This document shows, in pieces, positions 39,601-51,600 of a stretch of 64,000 nt of DNA. The stretch comes from Nocardia wallacei (lineage in GTDB: Bacteria; Actinomycetota; Actinomycetes; Mycobacteriales; Mycobacteriaceae). A program made the translations under genes and the position numbers. Below the pieces are notes generated by a model that saw nothing but the letters and a program-made list of their open reading frames with translations, was not told the origin of the DNA and did not search any database. How positions within the stretch are numbered: position 1 is the first letter of the stretch; every line of letters begins with the position of its first letter. The stretch spans positions 3,410,001 through 3,474,000 of the forward strand of contig NZ_AP023396.1 in assembly GCF_014466955.1 (NCBI RefSeq), written 5' to 3'.

Positions 39601-42600
39601 ACTGCTGGACGCCGCGGTCGCGGCGAACCCGGACGGTGTGGCGGTGGTGGGCGAGGGGCGGGAGCTCACCTACCGGCAGCTGTCGGAACGGTCGAATCGC
39701 CTGGCGCGCTTGCTGATCGGGCGTGGCGTCGGCCCGGAGGACCTGGTGGCGGTCGGCCTGCGCCGGTCGATCGACTCGCTCGTCGCGGTGTGGGCGATCG
39801 CGCGGGCGGGCGCGGCGTTCGTCCCGGTCGACCCGGCCTACCCGGCCGACCGGATCACGTACCTGCTGGACGACTGCGGCGCGCGCCTCGGACTGACCGT
39901 CGCCGGCACCGGCCTGCCCGCCACCGTGGCATGGCTGTCGCTGGACGATCCGGCGATCGAGTCGGCCGCGAGCGTCCTGCCGTCCGGCCCGATCGACCCG
40001 GCCGAACGGGTGCGTCCGGTGCACCCGTCGCATCCGGCGTACGTGATCTATACCTCCGGCTCCACCGGCCGCCCGAAAGGTGTGGTGGTGGGGCACGGCG
40101 GCCTCGCCAACTTCCTGGCCGAACAGCGCGAACGCTATGCGGTGCGGCCGAGTTCGCGGGTGCTGCACGCGGCGTCGCCCAGCTTCGACGCCTCGATCCT
40201 CGAACTGCTGCTGGCGATCGGCGCGTCCGCGACCCTGGTCGTCTCGCCGCCGGACGTGTACGGCGGCGACGAGTTGCGGCGGCTGCTGCTCGACCAGCGG
40301 GTGACCCATGCCTTCCTCACCCCGTCCGTGCTGGCGTCGGTCGACCCGGCCGGACTGGCCGATCTCGGCACGGTCGTCGTCGGCGGCGAGGCGTGCCCGG
40401 CCGCGCTGGTCGAGCGGTGGGCGCCCGGTCGCGCGCTGTACAACGCCTACGGCCCCACCGAGGCCACGATCGCGGCGAATATCAGTGCGCCACTGGCGTC
40501 TTCGGGACCGATCACCGTCGGCGGGCCGATCCGCGGCACGACCTCGCTGGTGCTCGACGACGCGCTGCGCCCGGTACCCGAGGGCGTCGCGGGCGAGCTG
40601 TACCTGGCGGGCGTGTCGCTGGCCCGCGGCTACCACCGGCGGGCCGGGCTGAGTGCCGCCCGCTTCGTGGCGAATCCGTACGGACCGCCCGGCAGCCGGA
40701 TGTACCGGACCGGCGATGTCGTCCGCTGGACCGCGGACCGGGCGCTGGAATACCTGGGCCGCGGCGATTCCCAGGTGAAGGTGCGCGGACTGCGCATCGA
40801 ACCGGGTGAGATCGACGCGGTCCTGACCGGCTTCCCGGGCGTCGAGACGGCGGTGACACTGGGGCGCACCGCGCCGACGGGCAACACCCTGCTGGTGTCG
40901 TATGTCGTTGCCGACACGGGTGTTTCGATCGATACCGGCGCGCTGCGCCGGGAGGCGGCGCGGCTGCTGCCCGACTACATGGTGCCCGCGGCGATCGTGG
41001 TCGTTGCCGAACTGCCGGTGACCGCGGCGGGCAAGCTGGATCGGGACGCACTGCCCGAGCCCGTCCTCGAGCGCGGTGCGGCGCGCGCCGCGGCGACCGC
41101 CGCCGAGCGCACGCTGGCCGAGGTCTTCGCCCAGGTGCTCGGGCTCGACCGGGTGGGGGCCGACGACAGCTTCTTCGCGCTCGGCGGCGACAGCATCATG
41201 TCCCTGCAGCTGGTCGCGCGCGCCAAGGAACGCGGGCTGGCCTTCTCGACCCGGGACGTGTTCGAGCAGAAGACGGTGGCGGGATTGGCCGCGGTGGCCC
41301 GCGACGCCACCGCCGGGGACGCCGTCGCGCTGCCCGAATTGCCCGGCGGCGGCGCAGGTTTCGCGCCGCTGCTGCCGATCCATCGGTGGCTGGTCGAGCG
41401 CGGCGGCGGGTTCGGCCGGTTCGAGCAGTCGCTGGTCCTCGAACTGCCCGCCGGAATCGACCGCGCCGGGCTGGTGGCCACCGTGGGTGCGGTGATGGAC
41501 CGGCACGACGCGCTGCGCAGCCGGCTGGTGCGCACCGCCGACGGGTGGTCACTCGACATCGCCGCCCCGGGCACGGTCGACGTGGACGCGCTGGTGCGCC
41601 GGGTCGCGACCACCGACGACACCGAAACCGAGGTCGCCGCAGCGGAATTCGACGCCGCCGTGGGCCGTTTGGACCCGGCCGGGGGCATCGTCGTGCAACT
41701 GGTCTGGCTCGACCTCGGCCCGTCGCGGCCGGGACGGTTGATCGTGGTCGCGCACCACCTGGTGATCGACGGCGTGTCCTGGCGCATCGTGATCCCGGAC
41801 CTCATGGCGGCCTGGGAGCAGGTGCGCGGTGGGCAGCAGCCGTCGCTGGCGCCGGTCGGCACGTCGCTGCGGCGGTGGGCGCACGCCTTGGCCGACGAGG
41901 CCGTCGCGCCGGAACGCGTCGCCGAACTGCCCTACTGGGCAACGGTTGTCGAGGGACCGGACCCGTTTCTCGGTGACCGGGACCTCGACCCCGCCGTCGA
42001 CCTCGCCACCGGCGTCCGCCGTCACGAGGTGGAACTGCCGTCCGGCCTCACCGAGGCCGTCCTCGGCACGGCGGCCGCCGCGTACCACGCGGGCGCGGCC
42101 GACGCGCTGATCGCCACCCTCGCCGTCGCGGTGACGGCCTGGCGTGCGCGCCGCGGCGAGGTCGAGTCCGGGCTGCTGCTGCGGCTGGAGGGCCACGGCC
42201 GCGAGGAGTCCGTCGTGCCGGGCGCGGACCTGTCACGGACGGTCGGCTGGCTCACCTCTGCCTATCCGGTGCGCCTGGCCTTGGACGGCCTGGACGCCAC
42301 CGCCGCGCTGTCGGGCGGCGCCGACCTGGACGCCGCCGTGCGGGCGGTCAAGGAGCAGCTGCGAGCCGTGCCGGACAACGGCATCGGCTACGGACTGCTG
42401 CGATACCTCAACCCCGACACCGCCGCCGAGCTGCCCGCGCGGCTGCCCGGCCAGATCAGCTTCAACTACCTCGGGCGGATGTCGGAGGCCGATATCCCGG
42501 CCGCGCTGCGCGGTGCCGGCTGGGCCCCGGTCGGCGATCTCGCCGCCCTGCCCCGCCGCGCCGACCCGGACATGCCCGCCGCGGCCGTCCTCGACATCAA

Positions 42601-45600
42601 CGCCGTCGTGGTCGACGGCCGCCTCACCGCCAGCCTCGGTTACCCGGACACGCTGCTGGACGCCGGCACTGTCACCGAGATCGCCGATCTGTGGGTGCGG
42701 GCGCTGACCGCGCTGGCCGACCACGTGAGCGCGGGCGGCGGCGGGCACACGCCGTCGGACTTCCCCCTGGTCACCCTCGCGCAGGCCGATATCGACAAGT
42801 GGCAGCGGCGGTATCCGCGCCTCGCCGACATCTGGCCCGCGGCCCCGCTGCAGACCGGCCTGCTCTTTCACGCGTTCCTGGCCCAGGCGTCGGTGGACGT
42901 CTATACGGTGCAGCTGGTGCTGGCGCTGTCCGGCCGCGTCGACGCCGAGCGGATGCGTCTGGCCGCGCAGGCGGTCCTGGACCGGCATCCCAACCTGCGG
43001 GTCGGCTTCGCCACCGGACACGACGGCGCCGCGGTCCAGGTGGTGGCCGACGGCATCGAAGTACCGTGGCGCACCGTCGATCTCGGCGGCAGCGCCGATC
43101 CCGCGACCGAGCTGGCGGCGACGCTGGCCGCCGACCGCGCCGCGGGCCTCGACCCGGCGCAGGCCCCGCTGCTGCGCTTCACCCTGATCGCATTGGGCGG
43201 CAACGACTTCCGGCTGGTGCTGGCATATCACCATGTCCTGCTGGACGGCTGGTCGCTGCCGCTGCTGCTGCGGGAGCTGCTGACCATCTACGCCACGGGG
43301 GATCCGGCAGCACTCGGCCCGGTGCCGCCCTACCGCCGCTATCTGGAGTGGCTCGGCGGCCGCGACACCGCGCGGTCGCTGGCCGTGTGGACCGACGCCC
43401 TGGCCGGAGCCGAGCCGACCCTGCTCGCGCCGCCGGTCGCCGCCGCGGACGCCGCGCCGCGCATCGAGGAGGTCGAGGTCACCCTCGCCGCCGGACTGAC
43501 GCGGCGGCTGGCCGACCTGGCCGCCGAGCTGGGCGTCACGGTCAATACCGTGGTGCAGGCCGCGTGGGGAATCCTGGTGTCCCGCATCGCCGGTCGCGAC
43601 GACGTGCTGTTCGGTGCGACCGTGTCCGGCCGCCCGCCGCAGGTGCCCGGCGTGGAGTCGATGATCGGACTGTTCATCAACACCGTCCCGGTCCGGGTGC
43701 GTTACCGGCCGGAAGAGCCGGTGCGGGCCGTGCTCACGCGACTGCAGGACGAGCAGGCGCGGCTGCTGGACCACCACCACGTCGCGCTGAGCGATATCGC
43801 TCGCGGTCTCGGGGCGCAGACGCTGTTCGACACGATGACGGTGTTCGAGTCCTACCCGATCGATCGCGCCGGGCTGGCGGAGCAGGCCCGCGCGCTCGAC
43901 GGGCTGACCATCGACGACGTCACCTCGAACGACGCGCCGCACTATCCGCTGTCGGTGGTGGTGCTCACCGGTGAGCGACTGCGCGCGCACTTCCAGTACC
44001 AGCCCGCGGTGTTCGACGAGACCTGGGTGCGTGGATTCGCCGATCGGCTGGTGCGGCTGCTCACCGCGATGGCCGACGACCCCGCGACACCGATCGGCCG
44101 GATCGATGCGCTCGATCCCGCCGAGAAGGCAGCGCTGCTGCGACGGGCACACGGCGTCGAGCGCGTGCGTCCGGCCGGGCAGACCCTGGTCTCGCTGGTG
44201 CACGAACGGCTGGCGGCCGCACCGGACGCCGTCGCGGTGTGCGGCCGCGGCGGCACGCTGACCGCGGCCGAACTGTCCGAGCGGTCGAACCGGTTGGCGC
44301 GCACGCTGATCGCCGCGGGTATCGGCCCGGAGCAGCGGGTCGCGGTGGCGCTGCCGCGCTCGCCGGAACTGGTCGTCGCGGTCCTCGCGGTTCTCACCGC
44401 GGGCGCGGCATACGTGCCGGTCGACCCGGGCTATCCGGCTGACCGGATCGCGCACCTGCTGAGCGACGCGCGGCCCGCCTGTGTGCTCGTGGACCCCGCG
44501 GCACCGGTGCCCGTGCCCGCCGAGCTGCCCGCGCTGCACCTGGACGAGACGGAAACCGGTGCGGGAGAACCGATCACCGACGCCGAACGGGTCCGTCCGC
44601 TGCGTCCGGCCAACCCGGCGTACGTGATCTACACCTCCGGCTCCACCGGACGGCCGAAGGGCGTGACGGTCAGCCACGCCGCGGTGGTCGGCCAGGTGCG
44701 CTGGGTGACCGGGTGGCTCGGGCTCGGCGATACCGACGTGGTGCTGCTGAAGACGCCGCTGTCGTTCGACGTCTCGATCTGGGAGCTGTTCGGCGCCTTG
44801 GCCACCGGCGCCCGCCTCGTCGTGGCCGAACCGGACGGCCACCGGGATCCGGCGTACCTGCGGGCCGTCATCGAACAGCAGCGGGTGACGCTGGTGTCGT
44901 TCGTGCCGTCGATGCTGGAGGCCTTCGCCGACAGCCTGCCGGCCGGGGCCTGCGGCTCGTTGCGGGCGGTGCTGGCCGCGGGCGAGGCATTGCCGCCGCG
45001 CACCCTCGCCCGCACCCGGGCCCAGCTGCCGGGCGCGGAGGTCCACAATCTCTACGGGCCGACGGAATTCACCGTGCACGCGACCGCGGCCACGGTCACC
45101 GGGGCCGACGGCGCGGTCGTGCCGATCGGGTCGCCGGTGGACAACAGCGCGGCCCACGTGCTCGACCGGCACCTGCACCCGGTGCCCGACGGCACCGTGG
45201 GTGAGCTGTATCTGGCGGGCGCGCAGGTCGCGCGCGGCTACCACGACCGTCCCGGGCAGACCGCGGAGCGGTTCGTCGCGCATCCGTTCGCGCCGGGCGA
45301 ACGGCTGTACCGCACCGGCGATCTGGTACGCCGCCGCGACGATGGCGCGCTGGAGTACGTGGGCCGCACGGACTTCCAGGTCAAGGTGCGGGGTATCCGC
45401 ATCGAGCTGGGCGAGATCGACGCGGCGCTCACGGCGTTCGACGGTGTGGAGTTCGCGGTCACGGTCGGGCGCACCGGCCCGGCCGGCGGTGCGTCGCTGG
45501 TCTCCTACGTGCTGCCCGCGCCCGGCCACGCGCTCGACCCCGCCGCCCTGCGGGAGGCCGTGGCGGGCGTGCTGCCGCCGGTCATGGTGCCCGCCGCGGT

Positions 45601-48600
45601 CACGGTGCTGGACACCCTGCCGCTCACCCCGGTGGGCAAGCTGGACCGCGCGGCGCTGCCGGAACCGGTGTTCGCCACGCGGGAATTCCGTGCCGCGCGG
45701 ACGGATCGGGAGCGGCTGCTCGCCGAGGTCTTCGCCGCCGTGCTCGGTGTCGACCGGGTGGGCGTGGACGACAATTTCTTCGCGCTCGGCGGCGACAGCA
45801 TCATGTCCATCCAGTTGTCGGCGCGCGCCGGGGAACGCGGGATCGCGATCACGCCCCGGGATGTGTTCGAGCACAAGACGATTGCCGCGCTCGCCCGCGT
45901 GGCGTCGGACGCGGCCGAGGCACCCGCGGTGCTGCCCGAGCTGCCGGGCGGCGGCGTCGGCGAACTGCCGCTGCTGCCGATCCATCGCTGGCTGATCGAG
46001 CGCGGCGGCGGGTACGACCGCTTCGCGCAATGGCTGGTACTGCGCCTGCCGGTCGGCATCGACCGCGACGCCCTGGTGAGAACCGTGGCGGCAGTGGTCG
46101 ACCGGCACGACGCGCTGCGCACCCGGCTGCACGCCTCCGGGCGTCCCGCGGCGTTCGCTGTGGCTTCGCCGGGTGCGGTCGGTCCTGATTCGGGGCGCTC
46201 CGAGGCGCTGTCTGTGGCTTCGCCGGGTGCGGCCGATCCGGTTTCCGGGCGCTCCGCGGCGCTCGTGGTGGCCCCGCCCGGCGCGATCGACGTCGACGGC
46301 CTGGTGCGTCATGTCGAATCGTCTGCCGAGTCCGAGGAGGGCATCGACGAGATTCTCGCGGGGGAACTGGATTCGGCGCTCGGGCAGCTCGCGCCCCGCA
46401 GCGGCGGCATGCTGCGACTGGTGTGGCTGGACCTCGGCCCGGATCGTGCCGGACGGCTGCTCTTCGTCGCGCACCATCTGGCGGTGGACGGGGTGTCCTG
46501 GCGCATTCTGGTGCCGGATCTGATCACGGCATGGGCGGCGGTGGCCGATGGCGGGCAGCCGGTGCTGCCCGCGCCGGGCACCTCGCTGCGCCGCTGGGCG
46601 CATGCCCTCGCCGACGACGCGACGCGGCCCGAACGCGTGCGCGAATTGCCGTACTGGCGTGCGGTTCTCGAGGGCCCGGACCCGGAGATCGGTGCGCGGC
46701 CGCTGGATCCGGCCGTCGATGTGGCGGCCACCCTGGAGCGGGTCGAGGTGGATGTGCCGCCGGAGGTCACCGAGGCCGTGCTCACGACCGTGCCACGGGC
46801 CTTCCACGGCGGGGTGAACGACGCGCTGCTGGCGGCCCTGGCCGTCGCGGTCCGAGCGTGGCGTGCCCGGCGCGGCGCCGCCGACGCCGCGGTGCTGGTG
46901 CGGCTCGAGGGCCACGGTCGGGAGGAGACCGCCGTGCCCGGCGCCACCCTGTCGCGCACGGTGGGCTGGCTGACCAGTGCCTACCCGGTCCGGCTGGAAC
47001 TGGGGGACCTCGATGCCGAGGCCGCGCTCGCCGGGCGGGCCGCGATCGGACAGGCCGTCAAGGCGGTGAAGGAACATCTGCGCGCGGTGCCGGACAACGG
47101 CCTCGGGTACGGCGTACTGCGCTACCTCAACGACGAGACCGGCCGCGCCCTGGCCGCCTACGACCGCGCGGGCGGGATCGGGTTCAACTATCTGGGCCGC
47201 ACGAACACCGGTGAGCTGCCGCAGGATTCGGTGTGGCTGCCGATCGGCGCGCCCGGCGGCCTGCGTGCCGCTCCAGACGCCGACATGGCCGTGGACCGCG
47301 CCCTCGACATCAATGTCATGGCCGTCGACGTCGACGGCGGGACACGCCTGCGCGGCACCCTCGCCTATCCGGCGGGCGTGCTGTCCGCACCGGAGGTCAC
47401 CGATCTGGCGCAGCTGTGGGTGCGGGCGTTGTCCGCCTTGGCCGCCCACGTCGCCGAGCCGTCGGCGGGCGGTCACACGCCGTCCGACTTCGCCGTGGCG
47501 GTGACACAGTCCGACCTCGACACCTGGGCGGCGGACTATCCCGGCGGCCTGGACGTGTGGGCGCTGACCCCGTTGCAGACCGGCCTGCTGTTCCATGCCC
47601 TGCTGGCCGGTTCGGCGATGGACGCCTACACGGCGCAGGCGCGGGTCGAGCTGTCCGGCGACGTGGACCCGCGACGGCTGCGCGCCGCCACCGCCGCGCT
47701 GCTGGACCGGCATCCGAATCTGCGGGCGGCGTTCGTCACCGGCACCGCGGGCACCCCGGTGCAGGTGATACCGGACGCGGTGGAGCTGCCGTGGACCGAG
47801 ATCGACGCCACCGGTCCCGGCGGCGCGGAACGCGCGGCCGCGGCGCGGGCCCACGATCGGCGGCAGCCGTTCGACATGGCCGCCCCGCCGCTGTTGCGGG
47901 CCACGCTGATCCGGCTCGACGGGCAGCGCTGGCAACTGCTGCTGACCAACCACCACATCCTGCTGGACGGCTGGTCGATGCCGCTGCTGGTGCGTGATCT
48001 GCTGGTGCTCTACGCCACCGGCGGTGACACCGCGGCGCTCCCGCCGGTGCGGCCGTACCGCACCTTCGTGGACTGGATCGGCCGCCAGGACCGTGCGGCC
48101 GCCACCGATGCCTGGCGCGCGGCGCTGGCCGGTGTCGAGGAGCCGACCATCCTGGTCCCCGCCGCCGCCGACACCCGCCCCGCCGCCGTGCCCCGCAAAT
48201 ACCGCCGCGCTCTGGACGAGTCGCGTACGACCCGGCTCGGCGAACTCGCCGCGCGGCACGCAGTCACCGTCAATACCGTGCTGCAGGCGGCGTGGGCGAT
48301 CGTACTGTCGCGCCTGACCGACCGCGCGGAGGTGGTCTTCGGCGCCACGGTGTCCGGCCGTCCGGCCGCGCTGCCCGGCGTGGAAACCATGGTGGGACTG
48401 TTCGTCAACACGATCCCGGTTCGCGTCCGGCTGGACGAGGAGGAGACCGTCGCGGCCCTGCTGCGGCGCGTCCAGGCCGACCAGGCGGCGCTGCTCGAGC
48501 ACCAGCATCTCGGGCTGGCCGACATCCACAGCGCGGCCGGTGTCGGCGAGCTGTTCGACACGATGCTGGTCTTCGAGTCCTATCCCGTGGACTCCGCCGC

Positions 48601-51600
48601 GCTGGCCGGGCTCGCCGACGGGCTGGACGGAGCGAAGGTGACAGCGACCGACGCCGACGACTCCACGCACTATCCGCTCACCCTTGTCGCGCAGCAGGAT
48701 TCGCGCCTGCACCTGGTCGCCGGATATCGGCCCGAGCTCCTGGCCGAGAGCGCGGTGGCCGCGATCGTGTCCCGCCTGGAGCGGGTGCTGGACGCGGTCC
48801 TGGCCGACACCGCACGCGCGGTCCGTGACATCGATGTGCTCGATGCGGCCGAACGCGGAGCGGTACTGCACGGCTGGCAGGAACCCGCCCGCCCGGTCGA
48901 CGCGGGCGCCACGCTGACCGCACTGTTCGAGGCGCAGGCCGCCGCCCGCCCGGACGCGATCGCCGTGCGGTGCGGCGACACCTCGCTCACCTACGGCGAC
49001 CTCGCCGCCCGGGTGGACGGGCTGGCGCGCACGCTGGTGGAGGCGGGCGTGGGTCCGGAATCGCTGGTGGCCGTGCTGCTGCCGCGGTCGCAGGACCTGG
49101 TGATCGCGATCCTGGCCGTGCTCGCCGCCGGTGGCGCGTATGTGCCGGTGGATCCGGCGTACCCGGCCGAGCGGATCGCCTACACCCTGGCCGACGCCGC
49201 TCCCGTCTGCGTCCTCACCACCTCCGACATCGGGTACGAGGCGACACCGGCCATTCGCCGTTTCGACCTCGACCGGATCGAAATTCCTACGGACGCAACA
49301 CCTCTCACCGACGCCGAGCGGCGGTCCCCGCTGCGCGCGACGCATCCCGCCTACGTCATCTACACCTCCGGGTCGACCGGGCGGCCCAAGGGTGTGGTCG
49401 TCACCCACCGCAATGTCGTGGAACTGCTCGGTAACGCGCAGGCGCACTTCGGGTTCGACCACACCGACGTCTGGACGTTGTTCCACAGCGCCGCCTTCGA
49501 CTTCTCGGTGTGGGAGCTGTGGGGGCCGCTGGCCCACGGCGGCACCCTCGTGGTGGTCGACTACTTCACTTCCCGCACCCCGGACCGGTTCCGCGAACTC
49601 GTGCGCCGTGAACGGGTCACCGTGCTCAACCAGACGCCGTCGGCGTTCTACCAGTTCATCGAGGCCGACCGGGCGGCGGCCGCGTCCGGCGCGGGCGAGC
49701 TGGTGCTGCGCCACGTCGTCTTCGGCGGCGAGGCACTGCAATTCCCGCAACTGGCGCGCTGGTACGACCACCACGGCGACACCGCGCCGCGGCTGGTGAA
49801 CATGTACGGCATCACCGAAACCACGGTGCACGTGTCGTTCCAGGCGCTGGACGCCGCGCTGGTCCGCGGTGACGCGACCGGCGTGATCGGCCGCGGGCTG
49901 CCCGGTCTGGCGGTGCGGGTGCTCGACCGGCGGCTGCGCCCGGCGCCGATCGGCGCGGCCGGTGACCTGTACGTCGCCGGGGCCCAGCTCGCCCGCGGCT
50001 ATCTGGGCCGTCCCGGACTGACCGCGCAGCGGTTCGTCGCCGACCCCTACGGCGCGCCGGGCGCCCGGCTGTACCGGACCGGCGACGTGGCCCGCTGGAC
50101 GGCCGCGGGAGGGCTGGAATACCTGGGGCGCAGCGACTTCCAGGTCAAGGTGCGCGGTTTCCGCATCGAACTGGGCGAGGTCGAGGCCGCGCTGCTCACG
50201 GTGCCCGGCGTCGCCCGGGCGGCGGTGGCGGTCCGGCACGGCGAATCGTCCGGGGAGCAGCTGGTGGGCTACGCCGTCGCGGCCGACGGTACCGCGTTGG
50301 ACGGCGCGGACGTCCGTGCCGCGCTGACCGAGCGGCTGCCCGCCCACATGGTGCCCGCGACGATCATGGTGCTCGCTGCGCTGCCGTTGACCCCCTCCGG
50401 CAAGCTGGATCGCAAGGCCTTGCCGGAACCGGTGTTCGACGCCGGAGACACCACCCGCGCCCCGCGCACTGCGGCCGAGCACACCCTGGCCGCGGTGTTC
50501 GCGGAGGTGCTCGGGCGTGACCGAGTGGGCATCGACGACGGCTTCTTCGCCCTCGGCGGCGACAGCATCATGTCGATCCAATTGGTGGCCCGGGCCAAGG
50601 CACGCGGTCTGGTCATCTCACCGCGAGAGGTGTTCGAGCACAAGACGGTGGCCGCGCTGGCGGCCGTCGCCACCGACGCCGCGGCGGCTCCCGGACAGCT
50701 GGCCGAACTGGCCGGCGGCGGCATCGGTGAACTGCCTCTGCTGCCCATCCACCACTGGATGGTGCAGCGCGGCGGCGGTTTCCGCCGCTTCCACCAGTCC
50801 CTGGCCCTCGACCTCCCCACCGGCATCGGCCACACCGACCTGACAACCACCCTCGCGGCGATAATCGACCACCACGACATCCTGCGCGCCCGCCTCATCG
50901 ATCCCGCGCAAGCTCAGCACGCCACCGCCCCGCAGTCGCCCGATGCCGACGCGCCGACAGAGCGAGTCGCAGAAGACCGGCGCGTGGGCGTTGCGGTGCC
51001 GGGCACTGTCGATGCCGATGCGCTGATCGAGCAGCCCGCGGGGGACCGGCACGCTGGTGTGGCGGCGTCGGGCTCTGCCGATGCCGACGGGTGGACGACG
51101 CGGACCGCGGAGGGCGGGGAAATCGCCTCGGCGGCACCGGGAATGGTGTGGGGAGAGCGGGGCGCAGGTGGTTGGCGGCTCGAGGTGGGAGCGCCGGGAT
51201 CGGTCGATGTCGAGGGTTCGATCGAGCGGGTCGTGGTCGACGAGTTCGACGATGCGGCGGTGATGGTCGCGGCGGATGCGGCGGTGGGCCGGCTGGATCC
51301 GGCTGCGGGCCGGGTGTTGCGGTTCGTGTGGGTGGATCGAGGTGCGCGCCGGCCCGGGCGGCTGCTCGTGGTGGCGCACCATCTCGTGGTGGACGGGGTA
51401 TCGTGGCGAATTCTGGTGCCCGACTTGATGTCCGCGTGGGCGCAGGTGTCGCAGGGACGGCCGCCGGCGCTCACACCGGTGGGGACCTCGATGCGGCGCT
51501 GGGCGCATGCGCTGCGGGACGAGGCGCACCGGCCGGGACGGATCGCCGAGGCGGCGTGGTGGGAGCGGGTGCTGGACGGCCCGGATCCGCTGCTGGGTGA

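Noticed and set aside
42233..50581. Very long minus-strand open frame (2,782 codons) opposite NRPS2, and similar ones at 37289-41506, 52334-56104 and 56183-60232
   Set aside because: They mirror the NRPS codons of a high-GC gene; translations are Arg/His/Gly-rich and match no domain. The plus-strand frame has continuous NRPS motifs.
46151..51148. Tandem repeats considered as CRISPR or mobile-element remnants
   Set aside because: They are in frame, lie within E domains and have no spacer pattern, terminal inverted repeats or transposase.
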